DNA from: Lachnospiraceae bacterium
GTDB lineage: Bacteria > Bacillota > Clostridia > Lachnospirales > Lachnospiraceae
Length of the DNA stretch: 35,681 nt
NCBI GenBank assembly: GCA_024681595.1
Contig: JAILAN010000161.1
Coordinates: 1 to 35,681, forward strand
Direction: 5' to 3'
Notes under the pieces: model-generated
Database searches by the model: none
Seen by the model: the letters and a program-made list of their open reading frames with translations, nothing else
What the model was told of the DNA's origin: nothing
Made by a program: the position numbers and the translations under genes
Part shown: positions 17,016 through 24,617 of the stretch, one piece after another
Layout of the letters: every line of letters starts with the position of its first letter
Position numbering within the stretch: the first letter of the stretch is position 1

Positions 17016-18217
17016 TGAATCTCATTAAGAAATTTCTGGACTGGAAAAACAGAATAGAGGATCCGTTGTATGACCTTGAAGACTGGGAACAGGTCGATGC
17101 CTGGAACGAGGTGGTCTATGACAGGGATGACCTCAAGATCTCTGACAAAAAATCCCGCCAGGAGTATGTCAGAGGATGCCTGGAGCAGATAGCCGAGGCT
17201 TCAAGAGAGGTCGACAAGCTTCAGGTCGAGTACAACATCGTTACCGATCATCTGCGTGACATGGAGGAGATAGAGGGCCTGCCGGCGCCGCAGATGGAGC
17301 TTTTAAAGGAATACGCCCGCACCATCGAAACGCTTAAAGGCAAGCAGGAAGGCTATCTTAAGCGTACGGTACATATGAACGAGGATAAATACCGTGCTCT
17401 CGAGAGAATGGAGGATGAGCTGGCCGAGGGCTATGAGAAGCTCTCCGAAGCCGAGAACTACCAGCATCTAATAAAAAGAGATCTTAAGAAACTGGAGAAC
17501 GAAAAGCAGGCATATTTTTACAGAAAGAGCGAATTACGCCGTACTTTGGAAGATTGCAAATCGATGTCGATAGTCTGTGCTGTCGCTGTTGTGGTCTGCA
17601 TACTGATACTTCTCGTTATGCAATACGGGTTCAAGATGGATACGACCATAGGATATCTGGCAGCAGCGCTGGCCGGAGCGGTCGGCATCACGATGATCTT
17701 TATCCGACATAACGATTCATCAAAGGAACTGCGCCAGGTCAGGAACGGAATTTCAAAGCTTATACGGCTGCAGAACACGGTAAAGATAAGGTATGTGAAC
17801 AACACTAACCTGCTCGACTACCTGTATGTGAAATACGGAGCATCATCCGCCAAGGAACTGGGCAAGGACTATGAACTGTTCCTCGAGGAGCGCAAGGAGC
17901 GTGAGAACTACGAGGAGGCGGTTACCGACCTTGACAAGTGCGAAAAGGACCTGATCTTTGAACTTCGCAAATACCGCGTCAAGGATCCGGGCATATGGCT
18001 TCATCAGACGGAGGCCATACTTGATAAAAAGGAAATGGTCGAGATCCGTCACAAACTCATCATCCAGCGTCAGTCGTTAAGGCGGCGAATGGATTACAAC
18101 AAACAGGTGATAGCGGCCAAAGCCCAGGATGAGATCAAGGACCTCGTGGACAAGTATCCCAAATACGCCAGGGAGATACTGGATATCGTCTCTGAATACG
18201 AGAAGGATTATAAGTAG
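17015..18217 (+). CDS. Membrane-anchored coiled-coil protein of unknown function
   Basis: A 400-residue protein. Residues about 45-182 are a long, charged coiled coil. Two membrane segments follow (about 184-204 and 210-231), joined by a short, mostly polar turn (FKMDTT). Residues about 235-400 are a second charged coiled coil. With no signal peptide and only a tiny loop between the membrane segments, both coiled coils should face the cytoplasm, like a hairpin anchor. It is the last gene of the four-gene operon and overlaps the TPR-like gene by one base (TGATG). It could tether the operon's soluble products to the membrane; this is inference from topology and context. Confidence 0.72.
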   Translation: MNLIKKFLDWKNRIEDPLYDLEDWEQVDAWNEVVYDRDDLKISDKKSRQEYVRGCLEQIAEASREVDKLQVEYNIVTDHLRDMEEIEGLPAPQMELLKEYARTIETLKGKQEGYLKRTVHMNEDKYRALERMEDELAEGYEKLSEAENYQHLIKRDLKKLENEKQAYFYRKSELRRTLEDCKSMSIVCAVAVVVCILILLVMQYGFKMDTTIGYLAAALAGAVGITMIFIRHNDSSKELRQVRNGISKLIRLQNTVKIRYVNNTNLLDYLYVKYGASSAKELGKDYELFLEERKERENYEEAVTDLDKCEKDLIFELRKYRVKDPGIWLHQTEAILDKKEMVEIRHKLIIQRQSLRRRMDYNKQVIAAKAQDEIKDLVDKYPKYAREILDIVSEYEKDYK

Positions 18218-18223
18218 TTTATA

Positions 18224-18252
18224 TTGACGATTAACTGCCTTTTTGGTAGCAT
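18224..18252 (+). promoter_or_regulatory. Promoter of the amino-acid ABC transporter operon
   Basis: TTGACG (18224-18229), 17-nt spacer, TAGCAT (18247-18252) preceded by TGG (extended -10). The leader has a small hairpin, GTGC-TTTA-GCAC (18259-18270), then a GGAGG ribosome binding site at 18291-18295, 6 nt before the ATG. Confidence 0.7.
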
Positions 18253-18301
18253 ATCTAGTGTGCTTTAGCACGATAAAGAAGCATTATAACGGAGGATCAT
18301 T

Positions 18302-19099
18302 ATGAAAAAATTATTATCTGTAATGCTCATCGGTGCGATGGCTCTGACACTTCTTGCAGGATGTGCCAAGGGTGAAAAGACCGGTGATGCCAAATCAGGA
18401 GACAAGACATTTACCGTAGGATTCGATGCGGAGTTTCCTCCCTACGGATACAAGAACGATAACGGCGAGTACGTCGGATTCGATCTTGACCTGGCCGAGG
18501 AAGTATGTAACAGAAAGGGCTGGACATTAGTTAAGCAGCCTATCGACTGGGATTCAAAGGACATGGAGCTTTCTTCGGGATCAATCGACTGTATCTGGAA
18601 CGGATTCACAATCCAGGGCAGAGAGGACGCTTATACCTGGTCTGTTCCCTATGTAGATAACTCGCAGGTATTTGTTGTAAAGAGTTCATCAGGGATAAAG
18701 ACAGCAGCTGATCTTGGCGGTCACAGCGTGGGAGTTCAAAAGGATTCATCCGCTCTGGCAGCACTTGAAGGAGATCAGGCAGAACTTGCTGCTACATTCG
18801 GAGAACTCGTTCAGTATGCTGATTACAATACCGCATTCATGGATCTGGAGGCCGGTGCCATCGAAGCCGTAGCTATCGACAAGGGAGTTGCAGATTATCA
18901 GATCGCACAGCGCGGTGATGAGTATATGATGCTCGATGAAGCACTCGCTACCGAGCAGTACGGTGTAGGTTTCTTAAAAGGAAACGATGCATTAAAGAAC
19001 GAAGTCGAAGCAGTTTTGCTTGAAATGGCAGATGACGGAACAGTTAAGAAGATCGCTGAGAAATACGGCTTAACGGATTCTATCTGTATAGGAAAATAA
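18302..19099 (+). CDS. Amino-acid ABC transporter substrate-binding lipoprotein
   Basis: A 265-residue SBP_bac_3 family protein with a lipoprotein signal: MKK N-region, hydrophobic core and lipobox LLAGC with Cys21. The ligand-binding signatures are clear: VGFDAEFPPYGYK (39-51), then YVGFDLDLAEEV, then SGSIDCIWNGFTI and a REDAYTWSVPY stretch. These hold the alpha-amino and carboxyl groups of polar amino acids in this family. The exact ligand is not readable; glutamine, cystine or a basic amino acid are possible. First gene of a five-gene operon. Confidence 0.92.
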   Translation: MKKLLSVMLIGAMALTLLAGCAKGEKTGDAKSGDKTFTVGFDAEFPPYGYKNDNGEYVGFDLDLAEEVCNRKGWTLVKQPIDWDSKDMELSSGSIDCIWNGFTIQGREDAYTWSVPYVDNSQVFVVKSSSGIKTAADLGGHSVGVQKDSSALAALEGDQAELAATFGELVQYADYNTAFMDLEAGAIEAVAIDKGVADYQIAQRGDEYMMLDEALATEQYGVGFLKGNDALKNEVEAVLLEMADDGTVKKIAEKYGLTDSICIGK

Positions 19100-19100
19100 G

Positions 19101-19748
19101 ATGAGTTTAGGCGTAATGCTGAAACAATTATCAGAAGGATTGATAGTGTCAGTGGAGATTTTTTCACTGACGCTATTGTTTTCCCTTCCGCTTGGCCTGA
19201 TCGTGGCCTTCGGACGCATGTCGAAGTTTAAGATCATCAGGTTCCTCATTACGTTCTATATCTCTGTTATGAGGGGAACACCCCTCATGCTTCAGCTCAT
19301 AGTGGTGTATTTCGCACCTTATTATGTATTTGGCAGGACTATAAACGGATTCCGTTTTCCTGCCATTATCATTGCTTTTTCGATCAACTATGCGGCGTAT
19401 TTTGCCGAGATCTACAGAGGCGGTATAGAGTCGATGCCCAGAGGGCAGTATGAGGCCGCCGAGGTACTGGGCTTTAACAGGTTCCAGACCTTTTTCAAGA
19501 TCATCTTTCCACAGGTTATAAAGAGAATACTTCCCTCAGTTACGAACGAGACGATAACGCTCGTTAAGGATACGTCACTGGCATTTGTCCTTGCGGAGGT
19601 TGAAATGTTCACCATGGCCAAGCAGATAGCGGCCAAGGATGCTTCGATCATGCCGCTGATGGTAGCGGGATTGTTCTATTTCGTATTTAATGCGATAGTG
19701 GCCTTTGTCATGGACAGATTCGAAAAGAAACTGTCTTACTACAGGTAG
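19101..19748 (+). CDS. Amino-acid ABC transporter permease (HisM/GlnP family)
   Basis: A 215-residue integral membrane protein with about five membrane segments and the EAA loop that docks the ATPase: YEAAEVLGFNRFQTFFKIIFPQ at about 116-137. MRGTPLMLQL near residue 57 is the typical HisMQ-type signature. It starts 1 nt after the substrate-binding gene. Only one permease gene is present, so it likely forms a homodimer with two copies of the following ATPase. Confidence 0.92.
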   Translation: MSLGVMLKQLSEGLIVSVEIFSLTLLFSLPLGLIVAFGRMSKFKIIRFLITFYISVMRGTPLMLQLIVVYFAPYYVFGRTINGFRFPAIIIAFSINYAAYFAEIYRGGIESMPRGQYEAAEVLGFNRFQTFFKIIFPQVIKRILPSVTNETITLVKDTSLAFVLAEVEMFTMAKQIAAKDASIMPLMVAGLFYFVFNAIVAFVMDRFEKKLSYYR

Positions 19749-19756
19749 AGTGATAT

Positions 19757-20521
19757 ATGGAAAATGATATTCTGCTGGAAATTAAAAACATGCGAAAGGT
19801 CTTTGGTGACCTGGAAGTCTTAAAGGACATCTCGCTAAGCGTCCGTCGCGGAGAGGTCATTTCCATAATAGGACCCTCGGGATCGGGCAAGTCTACGCTC
19901 CTTCGCTGTGCGACTCTGCTTGAAAAGATGGACGGCGGATCGCTTAAATATCTGGATACTTATGCTGCAACGACAGTGGATGGTAAAGTCAGATATGCAG
20001 GCCGCAGGGAACTTAAAAAGATAAGGAACTACTTCGGCCTGGTCTTTCAGAATTTCAACCTTTTTCCTCATTATTCGGTATTAAAAAACATAACCGATGC
20101 TCCGGTCCACACGGAGGGTGTGCCTGAAAAGGAAGCTGTAGAAACGGCCAGAAAACTGCTTGCGGACCTGGGCCTTGCAGGCAAGGAAAAAGCATATCCA
20201 TGTGAGCTCTCCGGCGGACAGCAGCAGAGAGTATCGATAGCAAGAGCCCTGGCAAAGTCACCTGAGGTGCTCTTCTTTGATGAACCGACCTCGGCTCTTG
20301 ATCCTGAGCTTACCGGTGAGGTGCTTAGGGTCATAAGGCGTCTGGCAGATCAGAAAATGACTATGATAATAGTGACTCACGAGATGCAGTTTGCACGTGA
20401 GGTGTCGGACAGGATACTTTTTATGGAAAACGGTGTTATCGAAGTAGAGGGAACACCTGATGAACTGTTCTCGTCCGGGCACGGCAGACTGAATGAATTT
20501 TTAGGAAGATTAAAGGAGTAA
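19757..20521 (+). CDS. Amino-acid ABC transporter ATP-binding protein (GlnQ family)
   Basis: A 254-residue ATPase with every motif intact: Walker A GPSGSGKST (39-47), Q-loop Gln98 in FQNFNLFPH, signature LSGGQQQR (151-158), Walker B VLFFDEP (171-177) and switch His208 in VTHEM. It carries a slightly long segment between Walker A and the Q-loop (about 62-92) compared with typical GlnQ. It powers the permease encoded 8 nt upstream. The downstream PurF-like gene begins 3 nt after its stop. Confidence 0.95.
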   Translation: MENDILLEIKNMRKVFGDLEVLKDISLSVRRGEVISIIGPSGSGKSTLLRCATLLEKMDGGSLKYLDTYAATTVDGKVRYAGRRELKKIRNYFGLVFQNFNLFPHYSVLKNITDAPVHTEGVPEKEAVETARKLLADLGLAGKEKAYPCELSGGQQQRVSIARALAKSPEVLFFDEPTSALDPELTGEVLRVIRRLADQKMTMIIVTHEMQFAREVSDRILFMENGVIEVEGTPDELFSSGHGRLNEFLGRLKE

Positions 20522-20524
20522 CAA

Positions 20525-21931
20525 ATGGGCGGATTTTTTGGTGTAGCATCTAAAAAAGACTGTGTTTTCGATCTGTTCTTCGGAACCGACTACCATTCAC
20601 ACCTCGGAACGAGGAGAGCGGGAATGGCGGTTTATAATTCCGAGACCGGATTCGAGAGAGCCATCCATAATATAGAAAACGCACCCTTCAGGACCAAGTT
20701 TGACAAGGATGTTAACGACATGAAGGGAGGCGTCGGCATAGGCTGTATTTCAGACTACGAACCCCAGCCTCTGCTCGTTCGGTCTCATCACGGTACCTAT
20801 GCGATAACCACGGTAGGCAAGATCAACAATGTCGATGCCCTCGTTCAGCAGATATTCAATACCGGACATTCGCATTTCCTCGAGATGTCGGGAGGAGATA
20901 TCAACGCAACCGAGCTCGTTGCTTCGCTTATTAACCAAAGGGCCAATCTCATCGAGGGTATCTCGTATGCCCAGCAGGTGATAGACGGATCGATGACTAT
21001 AGAGATACTGACACCTGTCGGGATCTATGTTGCCAGAGACAAGCTCGGCAGAACGCCCGTATCCATAGGCAAAAAAGATGACGGATACTGTGTGTCCTTT
21101 GAGTCCTTTGCATATCTTAATCTGGGCTATAAGGAGTACCGCGAACTGGGGCCCGGGGAGATAGCGATAGTTACTCCTGAGGAAGTAAGGACCCTGATGG
21201 ATCCCGGCAAGGAGATGAAGATATGTACTTTCCTGTGGGTTTATTACGGTTATCCGAGCAGCTCATATGAAGGCATCAGTGTCGAAAAGATGCGTAATAA
21301 CTGCGGAGCATTGATGGCCAAAAGAGATAATGTCAAGCCTGACAGCGTGTCGGGCGTGCCGGATTCGGGCCTTGCTCATGCCATAGGATATTCCAATGAA
21401 TCGGGCATCCCTTTTACGAGACCGTTCATCAAATACACACCAACATGGCCCAGATCGTTCATGCCTACGATACAGTCGCAGCGTAACCTTATCGCCAAGA
21501 TGAAACTTATACCTGTTCAGGACCTTATCAAGGATAAGAGCCTGTTGCTCATAGACGATTCGATAGTCAGAGGCACACAGCTTCGGGAGACTACGGAATT
21601 CCTGTATGAGAGCGGAGCCAGAGAGGTACATGTGCGTCCCGCATGTCCGCCGCTTTTATACGGATGTAAATATCTTAATTTCTCACGTTCCACATCCGAG
21701 ATGGAGCTTATAACGAGGCGCATCATCAAGGAGATGGAGGGTGATATATCCAAGGTCAATCTGGATGTGTATGCTAATCCCGATGCACCCGAATACCGTG
21801 AAATGATAAGCCGTATCTGTGAGAAGCTTAACTTTACGACACTGGCATTTAACAGGCTCGATGATATGATCGAGGCTGTGGGACTTCCCAAGGACAGGCT
21901 CTGCACATACTGCTGGGACGGTCAGGAGTAA
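20525..21931 (+). CDS. PurF-like protein (amidophosphoribosyltransferase homologue) without glutaminase catalytic residues
   Basis: A 468-residue homologue along the full length of PurF. The phosphoribosyltransferase half is well kept: GVPDSGLAHAIGY (277-289) and the PRPP loop IDDSIVRGTQ (343-352). The four iron-sulphur cysteines of Bacillus-type PurF have counterparts (Cys234, Cys381, Cys460, Cys463). The N-terminal glutaminase half is degenerate: where PurF has nucleophile Cys in CGVFGI, this protein has GGFFGV right after Met1, the arginine of the VRY motif is missing (GCISDYEPQPLL, 73-84), and the NGN oxyanion motif is VGK (97-99). The start is firm, with AAAGGAG a few nt upstream. It cannot use glutamine in the normal way; it may use free ammonia or another amine, or be regulatory. 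It is co-transcribed with the amino-acid transporter. Confidence 0.85.
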   Translation: MGGFFGVASKKDCVFDLFFGTDYHSHLGTRRAGMAVYNSETGFERAIHNIENAPFRTKFDKDVNDMKGGVGIGCISDYEPQPLLVRSHHGTYAITTVGKINNVDALVQQIFNTGHSHFLEMSGGDINATELVASLINQRANLIEGISYAQQVIDGSMTIEILTPVGIYVARDKLGRTPVSIGKKDDGYCVSFESFAYLNLGYKEYRELGPGEIAIVTPEEVRTLMDPGKEMKICTFLWVYYGYPSSSYEGISVEKMRNNCGALMAKRDNVKPDSVSGVPDSGLAHAIGYSNESGIPFTRPFIKYTPTWPRSFMPTIQSQRNLIAKMKLIPVQDLIKDKSLLLIDDSIVRGTQLRETTEFLYESGAREVHVRPACPPLLYGCKYLNFSRSTSEMELITRRIIKEMEGDISKVNLDVYANPDAPEYREMISRICEKLNFTTLAFNRLDDMIEAVGLPKDRLCTYCWDGQE

Positions 21932-21934
21932 CAT

Positions 21935-22759
21935 ATGCCGGTAATGACTGGAGTAAGTACGTTCGAGAGCGTATTTATGACCCTTATATTCATCTTTGGA
22001 TTCGGAAGCACCGCAGGCTGGGTGCTCGAACTGTTCTTTCGAAGGTTCATTTCGACGGCAAATCCCGAACGCAAATGGATAAACCCGGGGTTCCTTATAG
22101 GGCCCTGTCTGCCTATATACGGATTCGGTCTGCTGACGCTGTTTGTGATATCTTTGATCCCCTATATGTCCGTCTGGTCAGGTCATTTACCTACGTGGGG
22201 CGGAATCCTGGTCGCGATCCTTACGATGGGCATCCTTATGACACTTATCGAGTATATCGCGGGCCTTATCTTCATAAAGAAACTTAATTTAAAGCTCTGG
22301 GATTACTCGGAAATGAAGGGCAATATACAGGGAATAATATGCCCGCAGTTTTCACTCATCTGGACTGTTATGGGAGCGCTTTATTATTTCTTTTTGCAGC
22401 CGTATATCATCAGGATGGTCAGATGGCTGTATGAAAATGTCGGTTTCATATTCTTTCTGGGGATCTACTTCGGGATACTCATAGTCGATATAGGCTATTC
22501 GTTCAACATAGCTGCGAGGATCAGGGAATATGCCCGTGACAATGCGATGATCGTCAAGTATGAGGAACTGAAGGATTTCATCAAAAAGTACAACGAAGAG
22601 CATAATATCAAAAACAGATTCTTCAACGCCTTCAGATCAAACATCACTATCAGGGATCATCTGGATAATTATATGAAAAAGATAACTTCCGCAGGCCGCT
22701 CTCTGGGAAAGAGCGCGGAGGAAAAGATCGAAAAGGTAAAAGATATTATCGGTCTGTAG
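21935..22759 (+). CDS. CmpB-type putative ABC-transporter membrane protein (PF06541-like)
   Basis: A 274-residue membrane protein with about five membrane segments in residues 1-185 and a charged cytoplasmic tail. The N-terminal pattern FGFGSTAGWVLELFFRRF and the following NPGFLIGPCLPIYGFG are hallmarks of the family annotated as putative ABC transporter type IV / CmpB; its biochemical role is not established. The C-terminal ~90 residues are basic and helical. It starts 3 nt after the PurF-like gene with GGAG overlapping that gene's end, closing the transporter operon. Confidence 0.8.
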   Translation: MPVMTGVSTFESVFMTLIFIFGFGSTAGWVLELFFRRFISTANPERKWINPGFLIGPCLPIYGFGLLTLFVISLIPYMSVWSGHLPTWGGILVAILTMGILMTLIEYIAGLIFIKKLNLKLWDYSEMKGNIQGIICPQFSLIWTVMGALYYFFLQPYIIRMVRWLYENVGFIFFLGIYFGILIVDIGYSFNIAARIREYARDNAMIVKYEELKDFIKKYNEEHNIKNRFFNAFRSNITIRDHLDNYMKKITSAGRSLGKSAEEKIEKVKDIIGL

Positions 22760-22766
22760 TCTTTTG

Positions 22767-22797
22767 ACCCTGTCAGCATTTTAGTTGTTGACAGGGT
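22767..22797. promoter_or_regulatory. Inverted repeat overlapping the -35 of the acyl-CoA synthetase promoter
   Basis: ACCCTGTCA (22767-22775) and TGACAGGGT (22789-22797) are perfect 9-bp inverted arms with a 13-nt gap. The right arm contains most of the TTGACA -35. No T-run follows. It could be a repressor operator, or a transcript-end hairpin for the upstream operon. Confidence 0.6.
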
Positions 22798-22816
22798 TAA
22801 TTGTGTGCCGTATACT
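22788..22816 (+). promoter_or_regulatory. Consensus promoter of the acyl-CoA synthetase/symporter operon
   Basis: TTGACA (22788-22793), exactly 17 nt, TATACT (22811-22816). The transcript would start near 22823. Confidence 0.88.
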
Positions 22817-22822
22817 TTATTG

Positions 22823-22934
22823 GGTAAAAGCGTTAAAGCGTTGGCGCGTTTAAGCGCGAATATACAGACAACGATACGATGCACCGGACGGTGCTGGTAT
22901 ATACAGTTGGATTTCAAAGGAAAAGGAAGAAAAA
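22823..22934 (+). promoter_or_regulatory. Structured 5' leader before the acyl-CoA synthetase
   Basis: A ~110-nt leader. It holds a tandem AAAGCGTT direct repeat, a GCGC-GTTTAA-GCGC hairpin (22844-22857) and a 5-bp GCACC-GGAC-GGTGC hairpin (22881-22894), then a purine-rich ribosome binding site. No riboswitch class is recognised. Confidence 0.4.
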
Positions 22935-24575
22935 ATGACGATCGTAGATGTACTTGAACAGAATGCCAGAAGCTATTCGGATGAGGTTGCACTGGTAGAG
23001 ATCAATCCGGAGGAAAAGGAGGTTAAGAGGATCTCATGGATGGAGGCTGACCTCGTTGAACCCAATCCGATGCACTCATACCGCAGAGAGATCACCTGGC
23101 AGGTATTTGATGAAAAAGCAAACAGATTTGCCAATCTCCTCCTTAAGAGAGGCATCAAAAAGGGAAATAAGGTAGCCATACTGCTGATGAACTGCATTGA
23201 GTGGCTCCCCATATATTTCGGAGTATTAAAGACCGGTGCATTGGCTGTGCCGCTTAACTTCAGATATGCTGCAGATGAGATAGAGTACTGTGTAAACCTT
23301 GCCGAGGCAGATGTACTGGTATTCGGACCTGCGTTTGTAGAAAGAGTTCAGACGATAGTAGACAGCATCGCGCCCAACAGGATGCTCTTTTATGTAGGCG
23401 AAGGCTGCCCTACTTATGCGGAGAGCTACAATGAGCTGACTGCCAACTGCCCGTCTGTTTCTCCCCATATCAGACTCGATCAGAAGGATGATGCGGCCAT
23501 CTACTTCAGTTCCGGAACGACCGGATTTCCCAAGGCTATCCTTCATAATCATGAATCCTTGATACATTCTGCGAGGGTTGAGCAGAATCACCATTCCCAG
23601 AATAAGGATGATATATTCCTGTGCATTCCTCCTCTTTATCATACCGGAGCCAAGATGCACTGGTTCGGATCACTGATATCAGGATCAAAGGCTGTTCTTC
23701 TAAAGGGGACCAAGCCTAAGACTATCCTTGAGGCTGTATCCAGAGAAAAATGTACGATCGTCTGGCTCCTCGTGCCGTGGGCTCAGGACATACTTGAAGC
23801 GCTCGATTCAGGAGAACTCAAAAAGGAGGATTACTGCCTGGATCAGTGGAGACTGATGCACATAGGTGCACAGCCTGTTCCGAAATCACTTATCAAACAC
23901 TGGAAGGAGTACTTCCCGAATCATGAATATGACACCAACTACGGTCTGTCAGAGTCCATAGGGCCCGGCTGCGTACACCTCGGTGTCGAGAATATAGACA
24001 AGGTCGGTGCGATAGGCAAGCCCGGCTTCGGTTGGGAGTGCAAGATCGTTGATGAACAGCGCAATCCCGTCAAGCAGGGCGATGTCGGCGAACTCGCAGT
24101 CAGGGGGCCCGGCGTCATGACCTGTTATTACAATGATGAAAAGGCCACCAAAGAAGTCCTTGATGATAAGGGCTGGCTCTATACGGGCGACATGGCAATG
24201 TACGATGAGGACGGATTCATATTCCTCGTTGACAGAAAAAAAGACGTTATCATTTCCGGTGGAGAAAACATCTATCCGGTACAGATAGAAGACTTCCTCC
24301 GCGCAGGACTGCCTGCCATCCACGATGTAGCTGTTATAGGTATTCCCGATAAACGTCTCGGTGAGACCACACTGGCTGTGATCGAGCTTAAGGAAGGCAT
24401 GTCTTTGACGGAAGAAGAGGTAAACGAATACGCGCTTAAGCTTCCCAGATACAAAAGGCCTCACAAGGTCGTATTTGATGAGATCCCCCGCAATCCCACG
24501 GGCAAGATCGAAAAGCCGCGTCTTCGCCAGAAATACTGTGCAGAAAGACTGGTCGAAGCACAGAATCTGGGATAG
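22935..24575 (+). CDS. Acyl-CoA synthetase / AMP-dependent carboxylate ligase
   Basis: A 546-residue ANL-superfamily enzyme that activates a carboxylic acid with ATP to an acyl-adenylate and then to acyl-CoA. Motifs: P-loop FSSGTTGFPK (191-200), a YGLSES adenine-site segment, GWLYTGDMA, the hinge DRKKDVIISGGENIYP, and NPTGKIEK with the catalytic-type lysine near the C-terminus. The protein has a somewhat extended N-terminus (about 25-55). The acid is not predictable by eye; medium-chain, branched or aromatic acids are all handled by relatives. The following sodium:solute symporter gene, 42 nt downstream, probably imports the substrate. Confidence 0.9.
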   Translation: MTIVDVLEQNARSYSDEVALVEINPEEKEVKRISWMEADLVEPNPMHSYRREITWQVFDEKANRFANLLLKRGIKKGNKVAILLMNCIEWLPIYFGVLKTGALAVPLNFRYAADEIEYCVNLAEADVLVFGPAFVERVQTIVDSIAPNRMLFYVGEGCPTYAESYNELTANCPSVSPHIRLDQKDDAAIYFSSGTTGFPKAILHNHESLIHSARVEQNHHSQNKDDIFLCIPPLYHTGAKMHWFGSLISGSKAVLLKGTKPKTILEAVSREKCTIVWLLVPWAQDILEALDSGELKKEDYCLDQWRLMHIGAQPVPKSLIKHWKEYFPNHEYDTNYGLSESIGPGCVHLGVENIDKVGAIGKPGFGWECKIVDEQRNPVKQGDVGELAVRGPGVMTCYYNDEKATKEVLDDKGWLYTGDMAMYDEDGFIFLVDRKKDVIISGGENIYPVQIEDFLRAGLPAIHDVAVIGIPDKRLGETTLAVIELKEGMSLTEEEVNEYALKLPRYKRPHKVVFDEIPRNPTGKIEKPRLRQKYCAERLVEAQNLG

Positions 24576-24588
24576 GGGAATCATATCA

Positions 24589-24602
24589 GCCCGGTTTCGG
24601 GC
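24589..24602 (+). promoter_or_regulatory. Small intercistronic hairpin between synthetase and symporter
   Basis: GCCCG-GTTT-CGGGC, a 5-bp stem in the 42-nt gap, followed by AAGGAG for the next gene. With no T-run it is not a terminator; it may set the ratio or stability of the two messages. Confidence 0.45.
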
Positions 24603-24617
24603 GGCAAGGAGTGACAG

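Noticed and set aside
22844-22894. A known riboswitch in the acyl-CoA synthetase leader
   Set aside because: Only two short hairpins and a small direct repeat are visible; no class-defining core was recognised, so it is listed just as a structured leader.
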